A stretch of 64,000 bases of DNA from assembly GCA_950295325.1 (NCBI GenBank), contig OX485803.1, positions 55,135,554-55,199,553 of the forward strand, read 5' to 3'. Source of the stretch: Polytrichum commune. Lineage: Eukaryota; Streptophyta; Polytrichopsida; Polytrichales; Polytrichaceae. The position numbers and the translations under genes are program-made. The notes beneath the pieces are model-generated. The model had not been told where the DNA came from. It saw nothing but the letters and a program-made list of their open reading frames with translations, and searched no databases. Shown piece after piece: positions 1-11,317 of the stretch. Each line of letters begins with the position of its first letter. The stretch's first letter is position 1.

Positions 1-780
1 CTTTACACTCTCAAATTTTTCAAATGAAATTTTCTATACCTGAAGAGAGTTCGAAAGACACTTAAATTATTCACATAAGATTTTCTTCACCTCAAATGCC
101 TTACACTCTCAAATCATTCAAATAATATTTTTTACACCTTAAAATAGTTCAAAAAATATTTAAATCACTCAAATAAATAAAAAATCACCTCAAATGTCTT
201 ATATTCTCTAAGCATTCAACTAAGATTTTTTACACCTCAAGAGAGTTCTAAAGACACTCAAATCACTCAAATGAGATCTCTTCAATTCAAATGCATTTTA
301 CACTTTCAAAAAAACTTCTCAAAACTCAAGCCTTTCAAGTCATGTGCTATTGGAGTCTAAACACCTTTAAAGTTTTCAAAACATTTAAGTCAAATATTTT
401 AAAGTCTAAACACCTCCAAATGTCTCAAATAAATTTCTCAACATTCAAGTTAAGTGCTTTAAAATCTAAACACCTCCAAACCTCTCAAAAAAATTTCAAC
501 ATTCAAGTCAAATGTTTTAAAATCTAAATACCTCCAAACTTCTCAAATAAATTTTTCAACACTCAATTTTTTCTCAATTAATCTGTTATTGGAGTCTAAA
601 CACCTTCAAAGCTCTCAAATAAGTCTCTTAATACTCAAGTCTCTAAAGTCATGTACTATTGGAGTCTAAACACATTCAAAGCTCTCGAAGAAACCCTTGA
701 ACAGTCAAGTCAAATGCTTGAAGTCTAAACACCTCCAAACCTCTCAAATAATCTCTCAACACTCAAAAAACTTAAATCAC
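1..780. repeat. Diverged minisatellite-like tandem array
   Basis: Bases 1-300 repeat the theme TTACACTCTCAAAT ... CACCTCAAATG at roughly 100-base spacing. From about 340 a related unit of about 58 bases (AGTCTAAACACCTCCAAA ... CTCAAATAA) recurs about seven times. Short open frames here merely translate the repeat (LKSKHLQTSQ). The array runs off the left edge. Confidence 0.75.
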
Positions 781-1678
781 ATGCTCATGCATCAAACATA
801 CATTCAAGCAAAAAATAATGAAATACTTATAATAACAAAATATGCCCTCAAACACCTCCAACGTTCTGAAGCGCCAACTCCTCAAGATCCACTCCGCAAA
901 CTTAAATGCAATCAAATCTCTAGGCACTTCACTTGCATGGTGGGCCCATAACCTATTTGAATCAATGAGATATAAGTTTGCACAAGCATAGACACCTATA
1001 CAAAGGCATATGAACAATGCTTGGAGTGAGATGGTCTCATGCTCTCCTCTATATTTTTATTGACTACAAGCAATCTAATGTTCTACCCTCTACACTTTCT
1101 TCCAAAACCATCCTTGCACTAAATCCAACACTCCGCCATTAATAAATTGAAAAAAACATAGAGTCCTTACAATTATTGCACGTGGCATCTTACAAATATA
1201 TATAAGCCTCCAACCCCTGGCTACATTTTGGTGGTTGCCCAAATCAATCCCACTTTGCTTAAAACCAACACCTTGTCTTGAAATTTCCCCCCATTTCATC
1301 CAAATATGTCCATGTTTTATACTTGAGACATTTGGATGGTTTAAGGTGTGCTCCAGTTATGAGATTATGAGGCGTGCATAAGGATGTTTTGAGGAAGGGG
1401 TTGGAATTAATGCCCTCTACCTTAACCCTTATTATTCCTAAGGTTTTTTTTATATATATTTTCAAGACTAGTTATAAAGTGAGTTTTGCAAGCTTGCTTT
1501 ACATAACCTTCACGAATGAAAATTGTTGACACAAAGTCAAAGAACAAAATCGCATGATTAAACCTTTTATATAAGATCATGAGCTTCGTATAAACATAAT
1601 TATAAGCATCATAATAAAATCTTCAAAGGGAACTTCATGAAATGCAGATGACATTAGTTTGCCCATATATATTGTAAA
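781..1678. other. Unassigned intergenic sequence
   Basis: No gene, RNA or repeat structure was recognised between the minisatellite and the foldback element; open frames are short and unconvincing. Confidence 0.4.
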
Positions 1679-1686
1679 TATATTTA

Positions 1687-2646
1687 GGGGATCGCTATTT
1701 CCACACCTCTTTTGGCTAGATTCACACCTTCTTGCCGGTTCGGTTGCCGTGTCATTGAGGCGCTATACATGAGATTCTTCATGGTGCATCCGGACCGTTG
1801 ATCCACCAAGGCCCATCCAAGGGCCTCAATGATCCTAGGTGGCGGTGGGGTGGGGGGCGGGGGTGGTGCTTGCCACCAAGGCGGGGTGGGGCCGTGGGCC
1901 TCATGTCTTTTTTGGGGAGGCCGGATTTAGGGTGGTGTCGGGCCTAGTGGCTAGGCCTACGTATTATATAACTAGTTGGTTAGCTTTACTTTACTTACTA
2001 AATGACTAGTTGGTTAGCCTTACTCTACTTACTAAATGACTAGTTGGTTACCCTTACTCTACTTACTAAATAATTAGTTGGTTAGCCTCTCCAATACTTT
2101 AACGCATCAAAGCTTAACTCCAATTTGAATTTACATTTAATGTTACTTACTTTCATAGGGTTAGTGAGATTTAGTGTAGTGTTCGTATTTAGTGTATCTA
2201 ACACTAAATATCATATTTAGTGTAGTTATTTAGTGAGTAGAGTAAGGCTAACCAACTAGTTATTTAGTAAGTAGAGTAAGGCTAACCAACTAGTCATTTA
2301 GTAAGTAGAGGAAGGGTAACCAACTAGTCATTTAGTAAGTAGAGTAAGGGTAACCAACTAGTTATATAATACGTAGGCCTAGCCACTAGGCCCGACACCA
2401 CCCTAAATCCGGCCTCCCCAAAAAAGACATGAGGCCCACGGCCCCACCCCGCCTTGGTGGCAAGCACCGCCCCCGCCCCCCACCCCACCGCCACCTAGGA
2501 TCATTGAGGCCCTTGGATGGGCCTTGGTGGATCAATGGTCCGGATGCACCATGAAGAATCTCATATATAGCGCCTCAGTGACACGGCAACCGAACCGGCA
2601 AAAAGGTGTGAATCTAGCCAAAAAAGGTGTGGAAATAGCGATCCCC
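1687..2646. mobile_element. 960-bp foldback element with 8-bp target duplication
   Basis: The two ends are long inverted repeats starting GGGGATCGCTATTTCCACAC; the arms span about 1687-2085 and 2230-2646 and are nearly identical over hundreds of bases. TATATTTA stands immediately outside each end (1679-1686 and 2647-2654), an exact 8-bp target duplication. Each arm carries three to four tandem ~31-base units containing CTAGTTGGTTAGC. No transposase is present. An 8-bp duplication fits hAT or Mutator-like elements; the long arms favour a Mutator-like foldback, but the superfamily is unresolved. Confidence 0.85.
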
Positions 2647-2654
2647 TATATTTA

Positions 2655-4689
2655 TCTTGTGAAGACTTATGACATATATTAAAACGTACAAAAGAGTTTG
2701 ATAATATGTATAGATTGTGAACAACATTTGCTAATGAAATCCAAAATTTGTTAATCAGTGCATCACAAATGATATATATTTTTAGGTTTTTTTTATCATG
2801 CATACATTATTACCTTGATGATACACATACCAAATTTCAAACAAAACCACTAAGAGCATCATTTCTTATGAGTTATTGTAGTTTCATGCTTTCAAAATTA
2901 ATATTGAGATAATTTCAATGTGTGTGTGTGTGTGTGTGATATTCCCAACAACTTTTTGTTTGGAGATAAACATCATTTGAGAGTTGGAAGTCGACAATTT
3001 TCATGAATATAGCAGTTTTGTTGGGAAACCGGCCACCAGTTGGGAGGTTGGCCATGAGCTCAACAGAGAACCATAAATCCCCAAGTCCATTTTTCAAAAC
3101 ACCATTGTGAAGTGAAACTTGCACACTCCCCAAAAAAAGTCTTCCTTCTCATAAAGGACCTCCAACCATGCACTTAGCAGGTAAGGTCAAGGCATCCATA
3201 ATGAACCAAGTTCATTTAACCGCTCACTAGGGTCATGTAATGCTAACATAAATGAGATCTATATTTTTAGGCGAACAAAGTTAAAGTTTATGTGATGGCG
3301 GCTTGTGATAGATTACCCTCATAAGAGTTTCGACAATTGTCATAGCCAAGGAGTGGGATTGAGATGAGTGGTTGTGGAATAACTTATAGATCGACTATGA
3401 ATAACCCTAAAATTTACATTTCGGAATTTGTAGTTATTTCCATTATCAAGGATTTTTTAATTATTTTCTTTCTCCTTAGAATCCATTTCTCTTCACGAGA
3501 AAAATAAATCCCCACTATTACTCCTCCTAAACATATGCAAATTCTCTTATTTTATCGGTTATAGATGCCTCAACCTTAGTGCCCATGAGCTCAAGACCAC
3601 AATCTGGTCCCAAATAACATCAAGGATTAATGTAACTTTTGTGTGCCTATTGTCATAATCCTCATGAACTTAGCAGACGTTGCACTTTGAGACCTCTAAG
3701 CATCTAGTTTAGTCCCTTTGCAAACAATGAAAGTGACACTAAATACCATAAATAATGTAGGCACTTTTCATAATTCGCTTAATATGACAACAACAAAAAT
3801 TGCCTACATAGGCACAAAAGGATCTCTTCTTGTTGTAATTACAAGGTGAAACGAGGTAGGCAACTAGGCGCACGAGAAAACATAAGGAATGTTGTCCTTT
3901 TACCGAGGAGGTGCCCTTTGGTCAAGCTCTAAGGAACAAAATAGGATCCCAAGGTTCCCAAAGCTCCCAATACCATGAGTTAATGAGAGACAAGTCTATG
4001 TGTCAAAGTTAAGTGTAGCCCATCTCCATGAAGGAAATTCAGAAGCACTTACATGATAGAGGCAAATACCAAAAACTTGAACACAATCTCTCTATGTATG
4101 ATAAGGCAAGTATGCTTTCAAAGACAAGATAATTCCTTCCAATTTCTTTGCTACGATTGGTTGGCTTGGGTGTTGCATGTATGACACTTGGTGATGGTAT
4201 TTAGAACCAAGTAAGCATGTAATTAACTCATTAGGTGTCAGTTCCAAAACACTTGATGAGTGTGTAAAGATGAACTTAGAGGTAATAATAAACAAAATTT
4301 GATTCTATGGTAGGAGTTGTTCAAGTCTAAATGCGACCTTTTGAAATCTATCATAGGACACTCTAGCACAATGCTTTAAAATCCATAACTACATCAAAAA
4401 TGCTGAATTCAATGAACTAATGCACTTCCTCTACATAGGATAAAAAATTATGTCAAATGTCAATGTACATAAAATGCAAAAACTGCTCTCAAGATGTAGT
4501 CCTCTATAATAGGGCAGCACACCTTACATCACAGATGCTTCAATGGAAAGCTTGTCATCAAGCAGAGGAATGAATCCCACCAATATTTTCCCGGAAATAT
4601 CCTAAACACTGGGCTGGTATTTCAAACAAGGCCATCTGTGGGGAAAGGGGCAGCAAGCAATTTCTTTAGTGAAACTCATATAGCAATTT
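2655..4689. other. Intergenic sequence with a short GT microsatellite
   Basis: A (GT)n run lies at about 2920-2938. Nothing else was recognised before the probable end of the histidine phosphatase gene. Confidence 0.4.
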
Positions 4690-5379
4690 GGGAAGTTGTA
4701 GCTTTATTCCTGATACTCAGTTCGTGAAAGTGCATATGTGGGCTCAATATCATTGTTTGAGTCATGAAAACTGATGCAAACCTGGATCAATGGCAACAAG
4801 TCATCTATGATCTCTGTACATTCAAGAGTTCCTCTGCCTGGCCTATTTGACAAACAATCTGGAAAACGGTTTTTAAAATGCATGATAAAGTTATAGCCCA
4901 CATCATGATGAAGAAAGAAATGGAGGTAAAGAAAAAAAACTTGACTGAGCTGCTGCATCTTTTGTGAACTTCGCTTGTGCTCTGATTCTTAAATTTACAT
5001 TGCCACAAAAGCAAAAGGTAGATGATACATGCTCTTATAAGCACAATGGCACATTCACAAAAATGAGGGAAGAGAGACAAGCTTTTCACAACGACAGTGC
5101 TAACCAAACAAAGAAGGGGCCATGTGGATACAAAAGACACCAAAGCCAAGAGCCCCCATTGTCAGCATCTAATAGGAGATGGAAATGAGACCGCGTGATA
5201 ATCTCGAAGTGATCTATCCAACTTGGAAAGTGTGCTCCCCTGCCTTGCACGTCCAAGTCTGTTATGGAACTCATCCTCTATCTATGGATTCTTATCGATG
5301 CACTTTGACGGATGAACAAAGAGAAAAAATTATAGCTAAATTTTTTTAAATATTGGATGACAGCTGTGGAGAATAAGGA
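4690..5379 (-). other. Probable 3' untranslated region of the histidine phosphatase gene
   Basis: The sequence downstream of the TAG has no further family similarity, and open frames here (for example 5149-4805 and 5274-5086 on the minus strand) show no recognisable domain. An AATAAA hexamer on the minus strand at 4708-4703 is the first canonical polyadenylation signal I noticed downstream. The transcript end is not proven. Confidence 0.35.
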
Positions 5380-5573
5380 CTAGGGTAAGGGGCCGAAAAA
5401 GATGCCCGAAGAAGGGCCTGATTCTGTAAGAAGCTCCCAGTCACCTGTCATGAGCTCCACCCCATGACCATATTTGTAATTGGGGCGTTGAGCGTGGGTT
5501 ACTGCACTATATGTCACCCCATACACAACAACACGCGGCCACATCATTGAAACCAATTGCTTTACCCCCTCAC
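5380..5573 (-). CDS. Coding exon 4 (last) of the histidine phosphatase gene
   Basis: A 194-base exon beginning GT-GAG after a T-rich tract and GTGCAG; it completes ITHGEGV and encodes 63 more residues to a TAG at 5382-5380. VVVYGVTYSAVTHAQR and ELMTGDWELLTESG match the C-terminal strands expected for plant members of the family. It has no upstream Met, so it is easily missed by simple ORF calling. Confidence 0.86.
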
Positions 5574-8394
5574 CTGCACATCAAAAAAACATGTATATCT
5601 TCAGTAGTGTTTAGAGGAAACTGAATATTTGCCACATGGCATTCTTACATTGGTTGAGACCCACTTAAATCCCATGAAGAAGTCATAATTTGGCATCAAA
5701 AAAGATAATTTGACATAGCAGTCTTAGGCATGTGTAATGATGGCTCTCTTTCTATTCTAGCTTCAGGAATAAAAATCAAGAATCAAGATCCTTGAGTACA
5801 AGCATGAATGCCAAGCAAAGTCAAGTGGAAAGCTCTGGTTAGTCAGCACCTCAATGTTGCCTATCTCCAAACACGTTGAAGATGTGCATGCATCCCCAAT
5901 GGAATCATTCTTAAGTTATCCAAATGTATGATGGAACCTAAATAGGTCACTAAGAATGCTTTATGCTAAAAAGCACCATACGATTTTAACGATGACGAGT
6001 TAAGGGTCACAGGTGGCACGGTGAGGGGTTTTGAAGTACCGTGAGTGATGCACAAAATGTTCTCGCTGGAGAACCTGTCAGCAACTCTTTGCACAGAAGT
6101 TGTAAGTCTCCGATGCGCCTCTGGGATACTCTCGCCCCAGGATGGTAGCTGCAAGTGCATGAACATAGAGTGTCAAAGAATGGAAAGCCTGGAAAGATGG
6201 GGTGAGAAAGCATCCTGTCATTTGTATATAGGTGACACTATCCATATACGGTTCATAGCTTTAAGATTGCTTAATGGCAATTGAGCTTGGTCCCCGCACA
6301 AAAAGACCCTTGCCTGTCTTCATTCTGTGGTGCAGAAGCATGTTGGTCGCATGACTAAATATTGGTGGAGTTTCTTTGTGTGTTGTAAATCCCCTGCTGC
6401 TCTATCAATCCACTGTTTGCACAAAGGTGCACATTGTCAAGTGACGCTTGCTCCCATGGTCGCCCACGATAAAAGTAAGTGACACCAGGCCGTGACAACT
6501 AGTCATGGCGCATCATATACCACTATGGACAACACCCCCAATCTGTAGGAATATTTTAAATTTAACCCTGAATTCCAGAGCATAAGGTTACTTGTCCTCT
6601 CTGACCGACTCACATAATTCCCATCAGGAACAACATATACAGGTCATCAAGATTCCTGTCATGGAAGGTACCTTTTGCCACATTGATTGTACAGAAGTGT
6701 CACAGGTTCTGGGTGGTAGCAAGTCATAAAGCTCAGACAGCTCCAACGTCCAAGGCACAGTGGGCGAATTCTTGTCTGCAACTTGTGGAGGTTGCAATAT
6801 TGATTCTCTGTTCATTACTTCCGCTAACCCCAACTCAATCCACGCCTGATCACATAGTTCCAAGACAGGCACCAAGAATCACATTAAAGATTGTCTGAAA
6901 CATGCAAAATTTTGATGATCATCCTTCAGCATCTGCAGAATTGAAACAATATGGATAATCGTGTTATTTCATATAGCAGAAGAGGGACTTGATGGCATTC
7001 ACACACAAGGAAGCCTTGATGCCAAATCTCCTTGCAGACACTTCACTTTCCATCAGTAGTAACCTCTAAGTATCCTGGGTTATTTGTGCATAGATATCTA
7101 TATATACATGAGCTACAAGGACAACACAAGATGATTCTAAAATGAAGGCCCTGAATTATGGAGATGGGAAAAACTCAACTGTTGAGGAAGAATGACCTCA
7201 TCTTCCAACCCACATGGACCTATTAATTAATTTCAAGCTCAAAAGAATATGGTGAATAATTATTACAGAACAAACGGAAGAGTAATGAATACTCTTATTA
7301 CTGAAAAGCTTTCACAGTCTATTCATATCACTTCGACAGGGCAGGCCCACAATACAAAGGTGAAATAGCTACATCTCATCACTTGAAAATCACTAAGAGG
7401 CTAATCTCACATTTTCTTAGAGTAATGCCGTCAGTGTGACATCCAAGTATAGACAGGTGAAGAGTTACTACAAAACCAACTTATATCTGCCCTCCACTGT
7501 AACCAGTGGTTGTGAAAATAACCACAGCCACAACTTGGGGACAGGTGCTCCAGATGTTTGCCACATCTCAGATATGTAAAGCAAGGCCATTGACATTGTT
7601 GAAATGGCAAGAGTTCATCAAAAATCTCATTAACGGAATCTATCGAGGTGCATTAAAAGAGTCTCATGACTTGAGCTCATGTTTTCAACAACTCCTGAGA
7701 TCACAGTAGATGTTTGATATTGCCCTATGCTGTGAAATTGGTCACATTTGAATTATTTACTGCAAAAGACTCTTACAATCAGTTCTCAAGGTAGATGTCA
7801 CCCTCACCCTAGGAACGTAAGCTCCCCCCACCCACCCACCACCACCACCACAGTATAAAGTTTTGAGGCCATTGGGAAAGAGCTTTGTAAGAGGCAGACT
7901 CTTTTGGGAGGACCAGAAGAATTCAGGACATAAGGTATTGACTTTTAAAGAGACACTTCAAGGTCGTGTACAAAGTCAGCAAAACAAATCACATAATTCA
8001 AACAAAGGTCAGAGGATGCAACGCACACCTTCACGATATAAGCATTGGATGATTCATTCCAGCTGTCATCCCCATCAAGACTTGATGGCAGCATACACAA
8101 ACCGGCGATTACCTCCGCTGCAGTCTGCACACACCTCAAGAAGGGTGACATCACAACTCGTGTGATGTTCCAGTCCTCAGCTCTCAACCTCCTTCCCACT
8201 CTCCACGACTGCAATTTGCCTCTGTCTGTAAGAGGGAGGTCCCAGGGGCGGGCGGTGATGGTGGTTCCACCAGGAGTATCCGTTTCATCTTGTTGTTCAC
8301 CATGTCGCATCACAAATAGGTTCTGCACGAATGGGTCCTCCGACATGTCATTCTGTGATGGGAGGCTTTTGGATAAGCCATCCCCTTCGATACT
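5380..8394 (-). CDS. Histidine phosphatase superfamily protein, plant phosphoglycerate-mutase-like, four coding exons
   Basis: The coding exons are 8394-8029, 6845-6672, 6148-6040 and 5573-5380, joined in phases 0, 0 and 1. Every intron begins GT and ends AG (AAG|GTGTGC...GATCAG|G, AAG|GTACCT...TTGCAG|C, ACG|GTACTT...GTGCAG|G). The joined protein is about 264 residues if it starts at the Met codon 8346-8344, or longer if an upstream exon is used; the family is usually about 250-290. Visible motifs in order: VMRHGEQQD (catalytic His, RHG motif), ARPWDLPLTDRG, SPFLRCVQTA (second conserved Arg), WIELGLAEV (mid-domain Glu), PSWGES and CITHGEGV (second catalytic His), with a C-terminal GDWELLTESGPS stretch like that of plant phosphoglycerate mutase family proteins. 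The catalytic set looks intact, so a phosphatase activity on an unknown phosphorylated substrate is likely; glycolytic mutase activity is not implied. No signal peptide or membrane segment is seen. The acceptors and phases were found by eye; family membership is firm, the exact N-terminus is not. Confidence 0.88.
6040..6148 (-). CDS. Coding exon 3 of the histidine phosphatase gene
   Basis: A 109-base exon starting LPSWGES after a CTTGCAG acceptor and ending CITH plus one base of the next Gly codon, before GTACTT. It contains the helix (AHRRLTTSVQRVADRF) and the strand leading to the second catalytic His. The split Gly codon is completed by exon 4. Confidence 0.87.
6672..6845 (-). CDS. Coding exon 2 of the histidine phosphatase gene
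   Basis: A 58-codon exon that starts A-W-I-E-L-G-L after GATCAG and ends S-M-W-Q-K before GTACCT. It holds the conserved Glu that follows the second beta-alpha unit in this family and the variable insert region (ELSELYDLLPP). Joined to exon 1 it gives YIVK-AWIELGLAE, which keeps family spacing without a gap. Confidence 0.87.
8029..8394 (-). CDS. Coding exon 1 (first supported exon) of the histidine phosphatase gene
   Basis: This exon of 366 bases (122 codons) carries the RHG motif, the ARPWD motif and SPFLRCVQTA. It is preceded by a good acceptor (pyrimidine-rich tract then GTGCAG at 8400-8395), so it may be an internal exon; its first in-frame Met is at 8346. It ends ...YIVK with donor AAG|GTGTGC at 8028-8027. 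Reading on past the donor loses all family similarity, which supports the border. Confidence 0.85.
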
Positions 8395-8534
8395 CTGCAC
8401 AAAAGAAATAGATTTCTAACATAAGGTGGGTTGTTTCCAGGACGGCCGCTTCGATGTTCGTCCCTTCAATGATTTGAAAACTTTGACAGCAACAGCTTAT
8501 GTCCACATTCCAATTTTTTACCCTCACTGCTCAC

Positions 8535-8680
8535 AGACTGACAGTGAAGGCAAGAGTCCTCCCACATCCCAGCCAACGACGTCTATGCCTCCTGAACAAT
8601 GTCCACAAAGTTTCCAACAATAAAACCCTGTATAACGGTTGTGCAGCCAAAGTTTGCGAATGCTAGCTCCTTGTTGGATC
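8535..8680 (-). other. Possible upstream exon (5' leader, perhaps with start codon)
   Basis: A candidate acceptor (GCTTATATCAG) ends just above 8680 and a candidate donor TCT|GTGAGC lies at 8534-8533. An ATG at 8567-8565 would add eleven residues (MWEDSCLHCQS) in phase 0 to exon 1, across a 140-base intron. A second donor, at 8521, would be out of phase. This is inference only; translation could equally start at the internal Met of exon 1 with this stretch as leader. Confidence 0.3.
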
Positions 8681-9595
8681 TGATATAAGCAAAGAATATC
8701 AAAAGCAAAGACCGTGTCAATAATAATTATTACACTAAAATTTGATGAAAACACTAGCAGAACCATGTTCTTCCCTGTCAATGAGGACAGATTGATTCAA
8801 CTTATGAGACATCTTAAAGCTGAGAAGCACAACATCCTCAACTCCAGATTGTAAAGCCCGCGTCCAATCCCCCCATTACTTCTTCCGGGAGAACGACAGA
8901 GAAGAGGTAAGGATTCATCTGAGTCCTAATCATCTTGCCCTTCATCTTGCAATTAGTCATATTTCTTCACTAAGCTATATTACCTGACTAAGGCTCTATG
9001 TCAGGGAACCTATAGCATGCTTTAAGGGTTCAAAGGACAAACTTTAGTTTAGGAATCATATGATGCTTCTGGTCTCTACTGCTACTTGCATTTCCCTTGA
9101 CTAGAAACTCAACAGCAACAACACTCTCCGAACGCTCCAGTCTGCACTCGAGAATGGGTTCTACGTCAGAGAAACTAGAGAACCCAGACAAAGATGATAA
9201 TCACCATGCCTAACCAACAAACCTTGTTCTCTCCTCTGCATTTTGTGGACCCAACAAGCCACTCTTCCCGCTAACACAAGGCAGTGCTCTGATCTTCTGC
9301 AAAAGTGGGTGGAGAATCTCGACTCCTCCTCAACTCCTCTGCCCATTTTGCTCGAAGGTAGAGAACTCTCCATTTCACGGCTGCAGCAATCTCGGTAAGG
9401 TTTACGTTTGGCTTGGATCCATACATTTCACATCCTCCAGAAATGGCACGTGGTTCTCGGAAACCCTCGCGAGAGTATAAGAGGGAGAAAGAGACAGAGA
9501 GAGAGAGTTACAAGAGTTTCCGGAGGCCCTGGATAAGCAGCTTGCAGAAACCTCTGCAAAGATAAGAAAATGTGCAGCAACAGCGAGAGGGAAAA

Positions 9596-9638
9596 GATGG
9601 TGGTGGTGGTGGTGGTGGTGATGATGATGATGATGATG
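9596..9638. repeat. (TGG)n/(GAT)n microsatellite
   Basis: A run of TGG triplets passes directly into GAT triplets. It produces artificial open frames of Val/Met or Gly/Asp on the plus strand. Confidence 0.9.
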
Positions 9639-9976
9639 GCGGGTGTAATGACCTTACTTACAGGAAGACGACGGTGGTCCTGCGGAGAATCGAAAACCTC
9701 GAAGAAGAAGAAAACAGACAGTTTTGGTTGCTTTGCTTCGTTAGGAGCATACCTTAGAAGCAGGCATGGAGAGGGTTCCGGAAGCAACGCCGTAAAATCC
9801 TTGTGGTGCTAGTTTGGGATTACGGGCGCTCTCCCAACAACGTTCAGAGCTGCTCACGCATCCTGTTCTCCTACCAAGGTTACCTCAACTAAACTTACAT
9901 GAAGACCAACCAACGGCGACGATACTTCTTTTCTGCTGTTTGTAAGAGACACACACCGCCACAGACCAGGTCAAAA

Positions 9977-9992
9977 CACGTCAAAACACGTC
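9977..9992 (-). promoter_or_regulatory. Two GACGTG bZIP-type sites in tandem
   Basis: The ten-base unit TCAAAACACG occurs twice in a row at 9971-9990, giving GACGTG on the minus strand at 9982-9977 and 9992-9987. GACGTG is a G-box/C-box type core bound by plant bZIP factors. They sit about 1.6 kb upstream of exon 1, next to the GA repeat. Function is inferred from motif and position only. Confidence 0.3.
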
Positions 9993-9998
9993 TTCCGC

Positions 9999-10000
<2 letters not shown>

Positions 10001-10039
<39 letters not shown>
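10001..10039. repeat. (CT)n microsatellite
   Basis: An uninterrupted CT dinucleotide run of about 39 bases, in the presumed leader or promoter of the minus-strand gene. Confidence 0.95.
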
Positions 10040-10044
<5 letters not shown>

Positions 10045-10353
10045 GGTCGGCAATGATCCCCGCTCCCCAGAGAACGAAAAAAGAAAGAAATATAAGAAGG
10101 AAGGAAGGAGCCAAAACAGAAACCTAGGCTTGGAAGCTCTTTACTCCACGCCACTTGCACAAAACAACAAAGAAGGTTCTTTCTAACCGAAGAAGAAGCA
10201 GCAGACTAACCTCTTGCACATCACAACATTCACTCACTCCAAGACCTTAAAAGCAAAGAAACCATGCTCCGGAAGAAATGCGAGCCTTGTATGGTTACAT
10301 TGGTGATCAGAAACTCCACACACGAACAACTCAGAAGAGCTGCCGGATCCTCC

Positions 10354-10570
10354 CCTCCCTCCCTCCCTCCCTCCCTCCCTCCCTAACCCACCGATCGGCA
10401 CAAAAAGTTTGAAAAGAAAGAACGATGTGGCCCTGCTAACCTACGCAACCAACCAACCAACCAACCACCCAAACAGCAGCAGTGAATAAATAAAATGACT
10501 CCAGGAAATTGCAAACTTCTTCCTTCTTCTTTCTTCTTCCTTCTTCTTTCTTCTTCCTCTTCTTCTTCAC
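10354..10570. repeat. Cluster of (CCCT)n, (CCAA)n and (CTT)n microsatellites
   Basis: A CCCT run (about 10354-10384), a CCAA run (about 10447-10468) and an imperfect CTT run (about 10518-10569) follow each other. The CTT run reads as GAA-rich purine sequence on the minus strand and creates a spurious Glu/Lys-rich open frame. Confidence 0.85.
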
Positions 10571-11317
10571 TTCTCTTGTCTTCCCCTGCCTGCCTGTCTG
10601 CAACGACCGACTCGTGTGCGAGTGACACTTCTCTTCACCAGGGAAGACGTGGTGATGGTGGTTTTTGACATTCACATAACAAGTTATTAACCTACACGGA
10701 TTAAGAAGGAGCCCATGTACTATTTGTTAAACCAAGGTGAATCTGGCGATAACGATGATGATGATAAATGATGTTGTTACTGCTTCCGATCCCGACCGGC
10801 TGGACCCCACAGACAAACACTTCCGCAAGAACACGAAACCACCAACGCCTTGCGTGCCTGCCTACGAGGCTGACGCGAATTCCGGTGCATTTGTCAATGG
10901 CACAGCACGCTCACGGCCTTAAAATTTGACTGGATATCTTTAAGCTGCCCAGCTTCTTACCTTAATGTTATTGTTTACCACAAGATCACCATCACTCCGT
11001 CCGACAGCAGCACTAACTTAAGTTAGGTGAGTGAACCACACCCCAATTCAATCCGCAAACGATGAGCTTCCTTACACCTCCACCATGATTCACGCACTCC
11101 CGGCTCAATCCTCCTCCCGCACACGCATCAATCTCTCTCTCTCCCTCCCTCTCCAAGTGAGTGAGTAACTTGAGGTGAATGTGAAAACGGCGGGAATTAC
11201 TTATGGTTCAGGATTTGTTTCATTGGAGACACGCCTCCCCGAATTTGTGTTGTGGTGGCGAGAGGAAAATGTCGCTCAAGAACGTATCTCTCATTCGTCC
11301 AGCGTAAAGGCCTGGAG

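Larger units (their letters stand above)
8681..11200 (-). promoter_or_regulatory. Candidate promoter and 5' leader region, rich in simple repeats
   Basis: This stretch is less AT-rich than its surroundings and packed with simple repeats, a common look for plant promoters and leaders. On the gene's sense strand the long CT tract at 10001-10039 reads as a GA repeat, the kind bound by plant GAGA-binding (BBR/BPC) proteins. No TATA box or start site could be chosen with confidence, and several purine-rich open frames here look non-coding. Confidence 0.35.

Noticed and set aside
4805-5274. Frames downstream of exon 4 as extra phosphatase exons
   Set aside because: Exon 4 at 5573-5380 supplies the C-terminal motifs and a stop; these frames lie beyond it and match nothing.
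9161-9373. Possible upstream coding exon starting MESSLPSSK on the minus strand
   Set aside because: Its best donor (AACAAG|GTTTGT) would put the next exon out of frame, so at most it is leader sequence.
9428-9812. Frames with poly-Val/Met, Gly/Asp or Thr/Ile runs
   Set aside because: They are microsatellite translations (TGG/GAT) without protein-like flanks.
10383-10675. Glu/Lys/Arg-rich frames on the minus strand ahead of the phosphatase gene
   Set aside because: The purine-rich CTT/GAA repeat explains them; no splice link in phase to exon 1 was found.
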